Of a stretch of 64,000 bases of DNA, positions 49,321-59,818 are shown piece by piece; position 1 is the stretch's first letter; each line of letters opens with the position of its first letter. The position numbers and the translations under genes were made by a program. The notes under the pieces are model-generated. The model was given only the letters and a program-made list of their open reading frames with translations. It was not told the DNA's origin and ran no database searches. The stretch comes from Lautropia sp. (GTDB taxonomy: Bacteria > Pseudomonadota > Gammaproteobacteria > Burkholderiales > Burkholderiaceae_E). The DNA lies in the NCBI GenBank assembly GCA_030527825.1, contig JAUNAC010000001.1:310001-374000 (forward strand), written 5' to 3'.

Positions 49321-50010
49321 CTATAGCCGCCACTGCACCCCTACCACCAGCTGCCGGCCCATGCCCGGAATGACCGCCGCCCGGTTCCACGAGGCGAGGT
49401 AGTGACCCCGGTCGAACAGGTTGTGCACCTCCATCGTCAGGCGAATCCGCAGATCCAGCTGCCAGTAGCCATGCAGGCGCACGGTCGTACACCCCGGCGG
49501 CCGCCAGGTATCCGTGGCATTGGCCGTCCTCTCGCCCACATACACCACACCACCACCGACCCCGTAGCGCGAGCCATCGGGCAAGCTGTCTTCGTACATG
49601 GCGAACAGGCTACCGCTGATCCGGGGAATGTTCATCAGGCGCTTGCCCAGCAGGGTCGCATCGTTGTTGCACGTCACCTTCGTGTCAAGCCACGCTACAC
49701 TGACCGTCAGCCGCCAGTATCGGTTCGACTGTCCGGCCATGTCAGCCTCCAGGCCACGGCTACACGCCTTGCCCGCCGCCACGTTGTAATCCGGATTGTT
49801 CGGATCCCGCGTCAGCACGTTGCGCTTCCCGATGTCGAAGGCTGCCACCGATGCCAGCAGTCACTGATCCAGCGACTGCCACTTCATGTCCAGCTCCCAG
49901 ACAGCACCCTCCGGGGGATCGAAGACCTCCCCTTGTGCATCGGTGCCGCTGTTGGGCTAGAAGGACTACCTCCAGGACAGGTAGGCAGAACTGTCGGCCG
50001 AGACAGCATG
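49321..50010 (-). pseudogene. TonB-dependent siderophore receptor pseudogene
   Basis: The C-terminal third of a ferrisiderophore receptor. Typical strands read FDPPEGAVWELDMKW, LLASVAAFDIGKRNVL and the terminal NLFDRGHYLASW with end VGVQWRL. The frame carries in-frame stops at 49861-49863 (TGA between DQ and LLAS), 49957-49959 and 49966-49968 (TAG), all within recognisable sequence, and the N-terminal two-thirds are absent. It is inactive. It is a separate lineage from the intact receptor at 32.6 kb. Confidence 0.85.
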
Positions 50011-50032
50011 TCGACAAGGCCCCATATACTAG

Positions 50033-50425
50033 TCAACAACGTGATCCCAGATCCGCATCTGCCCGATCACCCTCCAGCAGACGGGTCAACTCATCGCACA
50101 GGACAATCTTGTCTTGCGCATCGAATCGAAACTGCGCCAGCACCTGTACGGCAACGCGCCTGCCATCCGTCTTCACGGCGCGGACAATGTGATTGCTGAA
50201 TACATCCAGCCCCTCTTCCACCAGGGCCAGAAACTCCGTCTTTGCCTGCGAAATATGCCGTTTCTGAACGCTCAGGTGCTTGATCAGCCCGTCCAGATCC
50301 AGCTCTTTGCCATCCACCTTCTGCACATAATCACGGGCAAAATACTGGTGAATCAGGCTTTCATCCAAGTGATCGCTGCCAATAACATGTTCGAAGACAA
50401 ACCGAATGCGTTCTTTTTTGCTCAT
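50033..50425 (-). CDS. SnoaL/NTF2-like protein, function unknown
   Basis: 130 residues from the ATG at 50425, which follows GAGGGG. The sequence has the look of the NTF2/SnoaL fold: N-terminal helices (ERIRFVFEHVIG, ESLIHQYFARDYVQKVDG), then strands ending VQVLAQFRFDAQDKIVLCDELTRLL. No catalytic residues can be assigned. It may be an enzyme of small ketone or polyketide metabolism or a ligand-binding protein. An in-frame start 27 bases further upstream is less well supported. The gene is intact although its neighbour is decayed. Confidence 0.7.
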   Translation of the reverse strand: MSKKERIRFVFEHVIGSDHLDESLIHQYFARDYVQKVDGKELDLDGLIKHLSVQKRHISQAKTEFLALVEEGLDVFSNHIVRAVKTDGRRVAVQVLAQFRFDAQDKIVLCDELTRLLEGDRADADLGSRC

Positions 50426-50989
50426 TCCGTACCCCTCGGCAAAAGCATTCACTCCTGCCGGACCTCGCTGTCAAGGCGATATGACCGTGAAAAAGGCATG
50501 AATCCTAGCACGTTCACAGCTCGCGCCCGGTGCGTCCATGCTTTCAGGCAGAACCACCCAGCCAACATAGGGACGACACCCACACATTTTCAAGTACTTA
50601 GTCATTAAAGTGCATGGCGTATTGCCTCATCGAGTCATCATCCCCATGTCTCCCCGTATCCGGGCACGGGTACTCCACTGCCAGATTTCGCCCCTCCATG
50701 GCCACCATTCACGGCGCATGCCTGCCCCAGATCATGCAATACACCATACAGTACGGCCACGAAATCCGCTGCCCCCCAAAGCAGCCCGATTCGCCCTTCA
50801 CCCCATGGAAACCGCGAAGGGTGTAATCTTCCGGTTCTGGCTATTGATCTAATAGAAGAGAGGGGCTCCTCGGGCTGGCACGGCTGCAGGCACCCACGAT
50901 CCTGCGCCGGGGACAGACACCGCTTCAGGATCCAGGGCTCGTCCATTCATGTCCTCTCGACCCCTCCGCCTCAACCACTACCCATATTC
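50426..50989. other. 564-base region upstream of maeB
   Basis: No convincing gene. Short frames (for example 50610-50852) are His/Pro/Arg-rich and unlike proteins. It should hold divergent promoters for the SnoaL-like gene and maeB; I do not see clear elements beyond a small inverted repeat CTATT/AATAG at 50841-50855. Confidence 0.4.
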
Positions 50990-53308
50990 ATGACCAAAAA
51001 ACTCTCTGCTGCCGAAACCGCCTTGCGTGACGCCGCACGGGAATACCACGCCCATCCCCTGCCCGGCAAAATCTCGATCCGCCCCACCAAGCCACTGTCC
51101 AACCAGCGTGACCTGTCCCTGGCCTATTCACCCGGGGTCGCCTACCCCTGCCTGGACATTCAGGCAGATCCCGCCAAGGCCGCTGAATACACCTCCCGTG
51201 GCAACCTCGTCGGCGTGATCACCAACGGCACCGCCGTACTGGGCCTTGGAGACATCGGCCCCCTGGCAGGCAAACCCGTCATGGAAGGCAAGGGGTGCCT
51301 GTTCAAGAAATTCGCGGACATCGACGTCTTCGATATCGAACTGGCCGAACGCGATCCCGACAAGCTGGTCGAAATCATCCGGGCCCTGGAACCAACGCTG
51401 GGTGGCATCAACCTGGAAGACATCAAGGCGCCCGAGTGCTTCTACATTGAGCGCCAGTTGCGCGAGAAGATGAAGATCCCGGTCTTCCACGACGACCAGC
51501 ATGGCACGGCCATCATCTCCGGTGCTGCCCTGGTCAATGGCCTGGAACTGGTCGGCAAACCGATCGGCGAGGTGAAGGTGGCGGTATCCGGTGCAGGTGC
51601 CGCGGCACTCGCCTGCCTCGACATCTTCGTGGCCCTGGGCGTGACACCCGGGAACATCTACGTCACCGACTCCAAGGGCGTGATCTACCATGGACGCCCG
51701 GGCGGCTTCGACGAGTCGAAGGCCCGCTATGCACAGCACACGGATGCCCGCTCTCTGGCCGACATCGTCAAGGATGCGGATGTCTTCCTGGGCTGCTCCG
51801 CAGCCGGCGTGCTGACCATGGACATGGTGAAGACCATGGCCGATCGGCCGGTCATCCTCGCCCTGGCCAATCCCGAACCTGAAATCCGCCCGGAAGACGC
51901 CCGGGCAGCACGCCCGGATTGCATCATTGCCACCGGCCGTTCGGATTATCCGAACCAGGTCAACAATGTGCTGTGCTTCCCGTACATCTTCCGGGGGGCA
52001 CTCGACTGCGGCGCGTCCCGCATCACCGAGGAGATGAAACTGGCCTGCGTGCACGAGATCGCCGCGCTGGCCAAGGCCGAAGCCAGTGATGAAGTCGCCA
52101 ACGCCTACACAGGCAAGGATCTGAATTTCGGGCCGGACTACATCATTCCCACACCATTCGACCCACGGCTCATTCTGCGCATCGCCCCTGCCGTTGCCGA
52201 AGCAGCGGCCGCCTCGGGGGTCGCCACCCGCCCGATCGAGGACATGGATGCCTACCGCCAGTCCCTCTATCGCTTCGTCTACTCCACCGGACTGCTGATG
52301 CGCCCCGTGGTGGCTGCAGCCAAGGCGGCCGCGCCGGCATGCAAGCGGGTCGCCTATGCAGAAGGCGAAGACGAGCGCGTGCTGCGCTGCGCCCAGACTG
52401 CCATTGATGATGGACTGGCCCGACCGATCCTGATTGGCCGGCCAGCCGTGATCGAGGCCCGCATCAAGAAAGCGGGCTTACGGATGCGCCCGGGCAAGGA
52501 CATCGAAATTGTCAACCAGGACGACGATGCCCGATTCCGGCAATATTGGGAGGAATACTGGCGGTTGATGGGCCGCGACGGCGTCTCGCAGGAAGCAGCC
52601 AAAGCCGCCGTGCGCCGCTCCACAACACTCATTGCAGCGCTGATGGTGCGCCTGGGCGATGCCGACACCCTCCTGTGCGGCACCCTGGGCCGCTTCGACG
52701 TTCACCTGGGTCACATACGCGACGTCATCGGTGCCCGGCCCGGCCTGCCCCTGGCCACGCTGAACGCCATCACCATGGGCAGCCGCACCCTGTTCATCAC
52801 CGACACTTACGTGAATGACTCGCCCGACGCTGAAATGCTGGCCAAGATTGCCCGCATGGCTGCCGAAGAAGTGAGCAATTTCGGTATTCCTCCCAAAGTG
52901 GCCTTCGTCTCACACTCCCAGTTCGGCAGCTCGCGCCGCCCTTCAGCGCTCAAAATGCGCCAGGCCCGCGAAATCTTCCGCAGCATGGCGCCTGACATCA
53001 GCTGCGATGGTGAGATGCATGGCGACGCCGCCCTGCGCCCCGAGCTGCGCGAACGCCTTGTCCCCGACAGCACACTGGAAGGCGAGGCCAACCTGCTGGT
53101 GTGCCCGAACCTGGATTCCGCCAACATCCTGTTCAATGTGCTGAAAACCACTGATGGCCATGGCGTCACGATCGGGCCCATCCTGCTGGGCAGTGCCGCA
53201 CCGGCCCACGTCATGACGCCATCAGCCACCGTGCGCCGGCTCGTCAACATGACCGCGCTGGCCGTCGCCGAAGTCGCGGCAGGCAAGCACAAGGCGACCA
53301 TGGAGTAA
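50990..53308 (+). CDS. maeB: NADP-dependent malic enzyme with phosphotransacetylase-like domain
   Basis: Oxidative decarboxylation of malate to pyruvate with NADPH formation. Malic-enzyme domain (residues about 20-430) with the lead [12 protein letters not shown], the [13 protein letters not shown] metal/substrate region and the NAD(P) motif [14 protein letters not shown]. Its C-terminal half (about 440-765) is a phosphotransacetylase-like domain ([26 protein letters not shown]), which in this family is usually regulatory (acetyl-CoA) rather than catalytic. 772 residues, full length. Confidence 0.95.
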   Translation: MTKKLSAAETALRDAAREYHAHPLPGKISIRPTKPLSNQRDLSLAYSPGVAYPCLDIQADPAKAAEYTSRGNLVGVITNGTAVLGLGDIGPLAGKPVMEGKGCLFKKFADIDVFDIELAERDPDKLVEIIRALEPTLGGINLEDIKAPECFYIERQLREKMKIPVFHDDQHGTAIISGAALVNGLELVGKPIGEVKVAVSGAGAAALACLDIFVALGVTPGNIYVTDSKGVIYHGRPGGFDESKARYAQHTDARSLADIVKDADVFLGCSAAGVLTMDMVKTMADRPVILALANPEPEIRPEDARAARPDCIIATGRSDYPNQVNNVLCFPYIFRGALDCGASRITEEMKLACVHEIAALAKAEASDEVANAYTGKDLNFGPDYIIPTPFDPRLILRIAPAVAEAAAASGVATRPIEDMDAYRQSLYRFVYSTGLLMRPVVAAAKAAAPACKRVAYAEGEDERVLRCAQTAIDDGLARPILIGRPAVIEARIKKAGLRMRPGKDIEIVNQDDDARFRQYWEEYWRLMGRDGVSQEAAKAAVRRSTTLIAALMVRLGDADTLLCGTLGRFDVHLGHIRDVIGARPGLPLATLNAITMGSRTLFITDTYVNDSPDAEMLAKIARMAAEEVSNFGIPPKVAFVSHSQFGSSRRPSALKMRQAREIFRSMAPDISCDGEMHGDAALRPELRERLVPDSTLEGEANLLVCPNLDSANILFNVLKTTDGHGVTIGPILLGSAAPAHVMTPSATVRRLVNMTALAVAEVAAGKHKATME

Positions 53309-53348
53309 ATCCGCCGGAAGAGCCCTCATACCGGGCCCCCGGGCAACA

Positions 53349-53391
53349 GGCCGCCAGAACCACTTCCGCTATAGGAAGGGCGCTGGCGGCC
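53349..53391 (+). terminator. terminator after maeB
   Basis: Outer 9-bp stem GGCCGCCAG / CTGGCGGCC (53349-53357 with 53383-53391) with an inner CTTCC / GGAAG stem (53363-53378), followed by TTCATATT. It begins 41 bases past the maeB stop. Confidence 0.65.
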
Positions 53392-53512
53392 TTCATATTG
53401 CCCCCCATCGCTGCCGCTAATCCGGCAGAAAGACGGCACCCGAGCAGCAAAGCGTCGCTCCACAGCAACAACCGTACGCCTGACCGTTCATGTTGGAAAT
53501 ATCCTGTCATAA

Positions 53513-56500
53513 ATGGACGAGACGAGCAGCCCAAACAACCTGCCCTCCCGTGGGGAAGTGGAGGCATTTCTGACCCGCTGCCTGGCTTTCGATCTGGAAG
53601 TTGGCAGACAAGACCATCGTATTCACCTGCTAGGCGCCATCCGGTACAGTGAAGAGCAGGAAATCACCCATGCCTACATGCGAGGTGAACTCCTGCCTGC
53701 CTTGCAGGACTTCGACCGGTTCGCACAGGGCGCCGAATTCCTGCTCGGCCACAACATCATCCACTTCGATCTGCCTCACTTGCGGGATGCGGCGCCCACA
53801 CTAGCCGTATTGCAGCGGCCTGCCATCGATACGCTGTGGCTCAATCCGCTGGCTTTTCCACGAAACCCTTATCACCATCTCGTCAAGCATGAGCACGATG
53901 GCCGGCTCACGAGCGGGCATCGCAACGACCCGGTTGCTGATGCCCGCACTGCTACCGTGCTGCTGGGTGATCAGATCAAGGCACTGAAACAGGCCGATAC
54001 GGCACTGCTGACCGCATGGCACTGGCTGACAACACAGCAGTCCTACGGTTTCTTGAAGCCGGCAGGTTTCGACGCGGTTTTCCAGCTGGTTCGTGAACAG
54101 CCCACGCCAGATGACGCAACCGCATTTCAGGCCATCGAAGCATGCATGCAAGACAGAGGCTGTCCCAGCCATGCCGCACGCCTGACAAACCAGGCACGGG
54201 AAGAAGGCTGGAGCCTGGCCTATGCACTGGCCTGGCTGTCGGTAGCGGGCGGGAATTCCGTCATACCGCCCTGGGTGCGCAAGCAGTTTCCGAATGCCAG
54301 CCGGATGATCCGGCTGCTGCGAGATACGCCCTGTGAGCAGGACAACTGTTCTTGGTGCAGTACACGACATGATGCCATCAGTGAACTGAAACGGCTGTTT
54401 CCAGCGTTTTCAGGCTTCCGGCCCGAGCCGCGACACGAAGACACCGGCAAACCGCTGCAGCAGGTCATTGTCGAAACAGCCATGCGTGGCACGCATGTCC
54501 TGGGCATCCTGCCAACCGGCACCGGAAAATCCCTGTGCTATCAGATACCGGTACTCTCCCGATTCGAGAAGACCGGAGCACTGGCCGTAGTGATCTCGCC
54601 GTTGGTCGCCTTGATGGAAGATCAGGTCAATGGCCTTGCTGCCAGAAACGTCCACTGCGCAGCCGCCATCAACGGGCTACAGTCGATGCCAGAGCGGGCA
54701 GCAGTCCTGGAACGCATCCGGCTGGGCGACGTTGGCATCCTGATCATCGCGCCCGAACAGCTGCGCAACCGCAGCGTGCGTGCCGTGCTGCAGCAACGCG
54801 AGATCGGCGCCTGGGTCTTCGACGAGGCACACTGTCTCTCGAAATGGGGGCACGATTTCCGGCCGGACTATCGCTATGTCGGACGCTACATCAGGGAAAG
54901 GGCAGGGGACGGGGACATCGCCCCGATCCTGTGCCTGACCGCCACGGCCAAGCCCGATGTCGTCCAGGACATCTGCAGCCATTTCCAGTCAAGGACACAG
55001 TCCACGCTGCAGGTTCTCAATGGCGGTGCCGAGCGCCAGAACCTGCGCTATAGAGTGATCCCGACCCAGCCCGAACAGAAGATGGACCAAATCCGGGAGC
55101 TTCTGGAGCAGTGCCTGACGCTCACCCGAAATCCTGGTTCCAGCACCACCCCGGATAGACGTGATGGTGCGATCATCTACTGTGCCACCCGGAAACGCAC
55201 CGAAGAAGTCGCGGCCTTTCTGAATGCGGCCGGCATCCAGGCAGGTTACTTTCATGCCGGACTCAAGCCAGATGCCAAGAAAGAAACCCAGCAGCGATTC
55301 ATCGACGGTGAGCTCCGTGCCATGGCAGCCACCAACGCCTTCGGCATGGGTATCGATAAACCTGATGTCCGCCTGGTCATCCATGCCGATATTCCCGGCT
55401 CTCTGGAGAACTATCTGCAGGAGGCCGGCCGGGCCGGCCGTGACCGCTTGCCGGCAGAATGCGTGCTGCTCTATACCAACGATGACGTGGAGCGTCAGTT
55501 CGGCATGTCGGCACGATCACGGCTATCGCAACGCGACATCCAGACCGTACTGCGCGCAGTGCGCCAACTCGCACGACGCCCCTATCGGCGCAAGACGGAA
55601 GAGCCGGAAAACAGCCGGGAAGTCATTGCCACGGCAGGCGAGATCCTGCAGGAAGACGAACGGGGCGATTTCGAACGCGATGTCGCCACGGATGACACCC
55701 GTGTACGCACTGCCCTGTCATGGCTGGAAGAGGCGCACCTGCTGGAACGCAATGAAAACCTGGTGACGGTGTTTCCATCGTCGCTGAAAGTGATATCCAT
55801 GGACGAGGCCCGTACCCGCATCGCCTCGGCCAATCTCTTCAATGAGTACGCTGTCCAGCTTCTGGCCATCCTGCAGGCCCTGTTCGACGCCGACGCCGAC
55901 GATGGCATATCGACCGACGCCCTGATGGCGACCAGCCGGCTGGAGCCACGCATGATGCGCAAGGCCATGCAGGATCTGGAGGCCCTGGGACTGGTGAGCG
56001 ACGACACGGCACTGACAGCTTTTGTGCATGCCGGCGTTGCCGACAGCTCCAGGAACCGGCTGCATGACGCCGTCGTTATGGAGCGGGCCATCATCCGCCT
56101 GCTGAAGGAGCACGCGCCTGATCTGCAACCCAGGGACAGCTGCACACTAGACATCCGCCTACTGACGCAGCATGTACGGGATGAGCTGCTGCCTGGTACG
56201 GGATCGCCACAGGGAAATGGAGGCGAAGGCAGTGATGGCAGGCCATCCGGCCAACTGGATTCAAAGCGCGTCCAGCCGCTGGTCATTCGCAGGATTCTGC
56301 ACAGCATGACCGAGGATCGCCCGCCCCGCAGTTCCGTCGGCAACGTTTCACTGCGGCGGATGGACACCGAAAGGCAACTGTTCACACTGAATGCCCCATG
56401 GGAGATGCTGGTGCGAGCCGCCGAACTGCGTGCCAGCATCTCTGCACGCCTGCTGGAACACTTGCTGTCGGTCCTGCCTGCCGGCGCACGGGCCAAGGAT

Positions 56501-59047
56501 CTTTTGGCCGAGACCACCATGGGGGACCTGCGTAAGGCGCTGCTGCAGGATATCACCCTTCGCTCGCTGGCCGAACAGGACGAAAGAAAGACCGATGGCA
56601 CCGGTGCCGAGCGCTTCCTGACGCGCGGGCTGTTATGGATGCACGAACAGGAGATCATCCGGCTCAACAAGGGCAGCGCGGTCTTTAGACCTGCCATGAC
56701 CCTGCGACTGGCACCAGGAACCCGGCAGTTCGGCAAGCAGCAATATGAACCGCTGCGCATTCACTATGCGGCCGGGGTAACGCAGATCCACATCATGAAC
56801 GAGTTCGCGCAGCGTGGCCTGCCCAGGCCAGATAGCGCGCTGGATCCCATGCGCGACGCGCTCGATCTGATGAAGGACTACTTCCAGCTCAAGTACGAAA
56901 CCTTCCTGCAGAAATGGCTGCCCAATGCCGCCGTGATGCTGGCTCGCCAGACGACCGCAGCCTCCTGGCAACGGATCGTTGACGACCTGGGCAATGCCAA
57001 CCAGCAGGCCATCGTGGTGATGGATGGAGACCATCCGGTCAACGAGCTGGTACTGGCCGGCCCCGGATCGGGCAAGACGCGAACCCTGGTGCATCGCATC
57101 GCCTACCTGGTGCGCGTACTGCGCGAACGCCCCGGAGCCATTATCGCCCTCACCTACAACCGCCATGCGGCCATGGAGATACGTCGGCGCCTGCGTGAAC
57201 TGATCGGCGAGGATGCCCGTGGGGTGATGGTCATGACGATCCACGGCATGGCCATGCGGTTGACCGGCATCAGCCTGGCCGACCATCCACCGCCACGTCG
57301 TGGACATGATCCCAACGATGTGTTCAAGGTGATCATCCAGCAGGCCACGGCATTACTGGCCGGCACATCGAACACGGCGACTCCGCCACTTGCGGAGGAA
57401 GGCATGGGAGGCCCTGAGGCCGACACCAATAGTGGTCATGGCCTGGCCAGCGAAGACAATGATGAAACTCGGGAACGACTGCTGGCAGGATTCCATTGGA
57501 TCCTGATCGACGAATATCAGGACATCGAACGCAACCAGTATGACCTGATTTCTGCCCTGGCAGGCCGTACCCTGAAGGCATCCGACGACGACGAAGCGGA
57601 TGCTCGGCGGATGCATATCCTGGCGGTTGGCGATGATGACCAGAACATCTACGCTTTCAACGGCGCCAGTGTCGAATTCATTCGACATTTCGAACAGGAC
57701 TATTCAGCAAAGACTGCCTACCTGGTCGAGAACTTCCGCTCGACCCGCCACATCATCGACGCATCGAACCGGGTGATCGAAACAGCCGCCAACCGGATGA
57801 AGCGTACACAGCCAATACGCATCGACGACCGACGCCGCGATGCCCCTGCCGGCGGCGACATGACACATCGTGACCCCCTGGCCGGTGGCCGGGTGCAGGT
57901 ACTGCAACTTCGGACACACGCCGACCCGGCGTCGGATACGTGGATGCTGCAACAAGCTGACATGGTGATGCAGGAATTCCAGCGCCTGAAGCACCTGTCT
58001 GGCAATGACTGGAACTGGGCCTCCTGCGCAGTGATCGCCCGTGAATGGCGATACCTGCGTGCAGTGCGTGTCTGGTGCGAACTGCATGGCGTGCCCGTTC
58101 AGGTTGCCCGGGATGAGCGCTTGGCTCTCTGGTCGCTGCGCGAGACTCGTCAACTGGTCGCAGAACTTCGACAACGTGGATCGTCGCCACTGTCCGCGGC
58201 CCAGTTACAAGACCTTGTCCGGGCCTTGCCCAAGACGTGCTGGCAGCAGTGGCTGGAGGCCGCTGTGGATGAATATGCGCAGGAAATGGGCAGACTACGT
58301 CTGTCGGCCTCAGGCATCGTGGACTGGCTCGCCGAATGGGCACACGAGGCACGACAGGCACAGCACGGGCTGCTGCTGATCAGCGCTCATCGCACCAAGG
58401 GGCTGGAATTCGACCATGTAGGCATCCTGGATGGCAGCTGGGCGCCTGTGGCCGTTCAACCGGCTGACCCGCCGACATCACCCATGACGGATCCGGACGA
58501 AAGCCGACGCCTCTTCTATGTAGCCATGACGCGGGCCCGCAAGACGTTGCTGATTGCCCAGACAGACGAGCACCATCCTTTCATCCCCGCACTGGCCAAT
58601 GCCTCCTGCACACTGATGCGGACGATCGATGCGCCAACGCCCGACCCGGCTCTGGGGCGGCTCTACGAGACACCATCACTGGAGCACATCAATCTCGGCT
58701 ATGCCGGCCGCTTCGAGGCTGATGCCGCCGTGCATGCGTACATCGGCGCACTCCAGCCGGGTGATCCACTGTTTCTCGTACAGACAGGCGAGCGATGGCA
58801 ACTCAGGGATGCCCAGGGACACACCGTTGGGCAGATGGCCAGGAGCTGGCGACCTAAACCGACCCATCGCTTCCTGGCTGGAAGCGTGCGGGCCATCCAG
58901 GTCCGTTTCCATGCAGGGGAGGACAACATGTTCCAGACGACCGCCAAGAAAGCCGAAGTGCACTGGCATCCTCCCAAGGTCAAACAATGGGAGGTGGTCA
59001 TCCCGGAAATGGTCTGGGAACCCTATGCGGTCGCCGGCCAGTCATAG
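53513..59047 (+). CDS. giant exonuclease-RecQ-UvrD fusion helicase
   Basis: 1844 residues with three enzymatic modules. Residues about 20-150 form a DEDD-type 3'-5' exonuclease fold: DLE (D27, E29), HNIIHFD (D86) and HRNDPVAD (D143). A cysteine cluster C274, C279, C282 follows. Residues about 310-640 form a RecQ-type DExH helicase with Walker A PTGTGKS (K338), DEAH (D437-H440) and QEAGRAGR motif VI, but without the RecQ zinc-binding cysteines downstream. Winged-helix-like segments occupy about 700-1150. Residues about 1175-1690 form a UvrD/Rep superfamily 1 helicase: GPGSGKT (K1188), DEYQD (D1333), GDDDQNIYAFNG, AHRTKGLEFD and VAMTRAR. A small C-terminal domain ends it. It probably acts in DNA repair or anti-phage defence; no partner gene is adjacent. 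The frame is intact. Confidence 0.88.
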   Translation: MDETSSPNNLPSRGEVEAFLTRCLAFDLEVGRQDHRIHLLGAIRYSEEQEITHAYMRGELLPALQDFDRFAQGAEFLLGHNIIHFDLPHLRDAAPTLAVLQRPAIDTLWLNPLAFPRNPYHHLVKHEHDGRLTSGHRNDPVADARTATVLLGDQIKALKQADTALLTAWHWLTTQQSYGFLKPAGFDAVFQLVREQPTPDDATAFQAIEACMQDRGCPSHAARLTNQAREEGWSLAYALAWLSVAGGNSVIPPWVRKQFPNASRMIRLLRDTPCEQDNCSWCSTRHDAISELKRLFPAFSGFRPEPRHEDTGKPLQQVIVETAMRGTHVLGILPTGTGKSLCYQIPVLSRFEKTGALAVVISPLVALMEDQVNGLAARNVHCAAAINGLQSMPERAAVLERIRLGDVGILIIAPEQLRNRSVRAVLQQREIGAWVFDEAHCLSKWGHDFRPDYRYVGRYIRERAGDGDIAPILCLTATAKPDVVQDICSHFQSRTQSTLQVLNGGAERQNLRYRVIPTQPEQKMDQIRELLEQCLTLTRNPGSSTTPDRRDGAIIYCATRKRTEEVAAFLNAAGIQAGYFHAGLKPDAKKETQQRFIDGELRAMAATNAFGMGIDKPDVRLVIHADIPGSLENYLQEAGRAGRDRLPAECVLLYTNDDVERQFGMSARSRLSQRDIQTVLRAVRQLARRPYRRKTEEPENSREVIATAGEILQEDERGDFERDVATDDTRVRTALSWLEEAHLLERNENLVTVFPSSLKVISMDEARTRIASANLFNEYAVQLLAILQALFDADADDGISTDALMATSRLEPRMMRKAMQDLEALGLVSDDTALTAFVHAGVADSSRNRLHDAVVMERAIIRLLKEHAPDLQPRDSCTLDIRLLTQHVRDELLPGTGSPQGNGGEGSDGRPSGQLDSKRVQPLVIRRILHSMTEDRPPRSSVGNVSLRRMDTERQLFTLNAPWEMLVRAAELRASISARLLEHLLSVLPAGARAKDLLAETTMGDLRKALLQDITLRSLAEQDERKTDGTGAERFLTRGLLWMHEQEIIRLNKGSAVFRPAMTLRLAPGTRQFGKQQYEPLRIHYAAGVTQIHIMNEFAQRGLPRPDSALDPMRDALDLMKDYFQLKYETFLQKWLPNAAVMLARQTTAASWQRIVDDLGNANQQAIVVMDGDHPVNELVLAGPGSGKTRTLVHRIAYLVRVLRERPGAIIALTYNRHAAMEIRRRLRELIGEDARGVMVMTIHGMAMRLTGISLADHPPPRRGHDPNDVFKVIIQQATALLAGTSNTATPPLAEEGMGGPEADTNSGHGLASEDNDETRERLLAGFHWILIDEYQDIERNQYDLISALAGRTLKASDDDEADARRMHILAVGDDDQNIYAFNGASVEFIRHFEQDYSAKTAYLVENFRSTRHIIDASNRVIETAANRMKRTQPIRIDDRRRDAPAGGDMTHRDPLAGGRVQVLQLRTHADPASDTWMLQQADMVMQEFQRLKHLSGNDWNWASCAVIAREWRYLRAVRVWCELHGVPVQVARDERLALWSLRETRQLVAELRQRGSSPLSAAQLQDLVRALPKTCWQQWLEAAVDEYAQEMGRLRLSASGIVDWLAEWAHEARQAQHGLLLISAHRTKGLEFDHVGILDGSWAPVAVQPADPPTSPMTDPDESRRLFYVAMTRARKTLLIAQTDEHHPFIPALANASCTLMRTIDAPTPDPALGRLYETPSLEHINLGYAGRFEADAAVHAYIGALQPGDPLFLVQTGERWQLRDAQGHTVGQMARSWRPKPTHRFLAGSVRAIQVRFHAGEDNMFQTTAKKAEVHWHPPKVKQWEVVIPEMVWEPYAVAGQS

Positions 59048-59805
59048 TCGATGATCAGCGGCGCATGGTCCGAGAAGCGCTCGTCCCGATAGATTTCTGC
59101 CCGAACGGCAGTGGCCGCGATGCCGGGGGTTGCGACCTGGTAGTCGATACGCCAGCCGACGTTCTTTGCCCATGCCTGACCCCGGTTGCTCCACCAGGTG
59201 TATTGCTCGGCACGCGGGTCAAGCTGCCGGAAAACATCCACAAAGCCGATTCCTTCGAGCAGATGCGTGAACCACTGCCGTTCCTCGGGCAGAAATCCGG
59301 AGTTCTTCTGGTTGGAACGCCAGTTCTTCAGGTCGATTTCCTTGTGGGCAACATTCCAGTCCCCGCAGAGGATGATTTCACGGCCGCTGTCCCTGAGCGC
59401 CTGCATGTGACGTGTGAACGCTTCCATGAAGACGAACTTGCGCTGCAGGCGCTCTTCAGAAGAGGAACCGGACGGGACATAGACTGAAATGATGATGTGG
59501 GTGCCGAAGTCCATCTCGATATAGCGGCCCTCGGCATCGAATTCGGGTTGCCCGAAACCCTCACGGACTGTCAGCGGCACATGAGGGGTATAGATACCCA
59601 CGCCACTGTAGCCACGCCGTTCGGCCAGGTGAAAGCGCCCGGCAGCCTGGCCAATGGCCAGCATGCTGGCATCCATATCGGTCAAATGAGCACGCACTTC
59701 CTGAACGCAGATAGCATCGGCCTTCACCGCGGCGGCCCAGGTGAACCATCCCTTGCGGGCAGCCGACCGTATACCGTTAAGATTCTGTGACGCGACTCGC
59801 AACAT
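59023..59805 (-). CDS. xthA: exodeoxyribonuclease III
   Basis: AP endonuclease and 3'-5' exonuclease of base-excision repair. Key sites: the metal- and phosphate-binding N in SQNLNGIRSA, E in CVQEVRA, DWNVAH (the active-site D and N), and the catalytic H in FSDHAPL at the end. The ATG at 59805 gives 260 residues; the frame is open to an ATG at 59820, which would overlap the pyrE start codon. It converges with the fusion helicase (25-base overlap) and is divergent from pyrE with 13 bases between starts. Confidence 0.94.
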   Translation of the reverse strand: MLRVASQNLNGIRSAARKGWFTWAAAVKADAICVQEVRAHLTDMDASMLAIGQAAGRFHLAERRGYSGVGIYTPHVPLTVREGFGQPEFDAEGRYIEMDFGTHIIISVYVPSGSSSEERLQRKFVFMEAFTRHMQALRDSGREIILCGDWNVAHKEIDLKNWRSNQKNSGFLPEERQWFTHLLEGIGFVDVFRQLDPRAEQYTWWSNRGQAWAKNVGWRIDYQVATPGIAATAVRAEIYRDERFSDHAPLIIDYDWPATA

Positions 59806-59818
59806 GCAGGCACCTATC

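Noticed and set aside
48182-50600. Insertion sequence or phage remnant causing the pseudogenes
   Set aside because: No transposase fragment, terminal inverted repeats or target duplication were visible; simple decay explains what is seen.
50610-50852. 80-codon plus-strand frame upstream of maeB
   Set aside because: His/Pro/Arg-rich composition, no ribosome-binding site and no similarity to known proteins.
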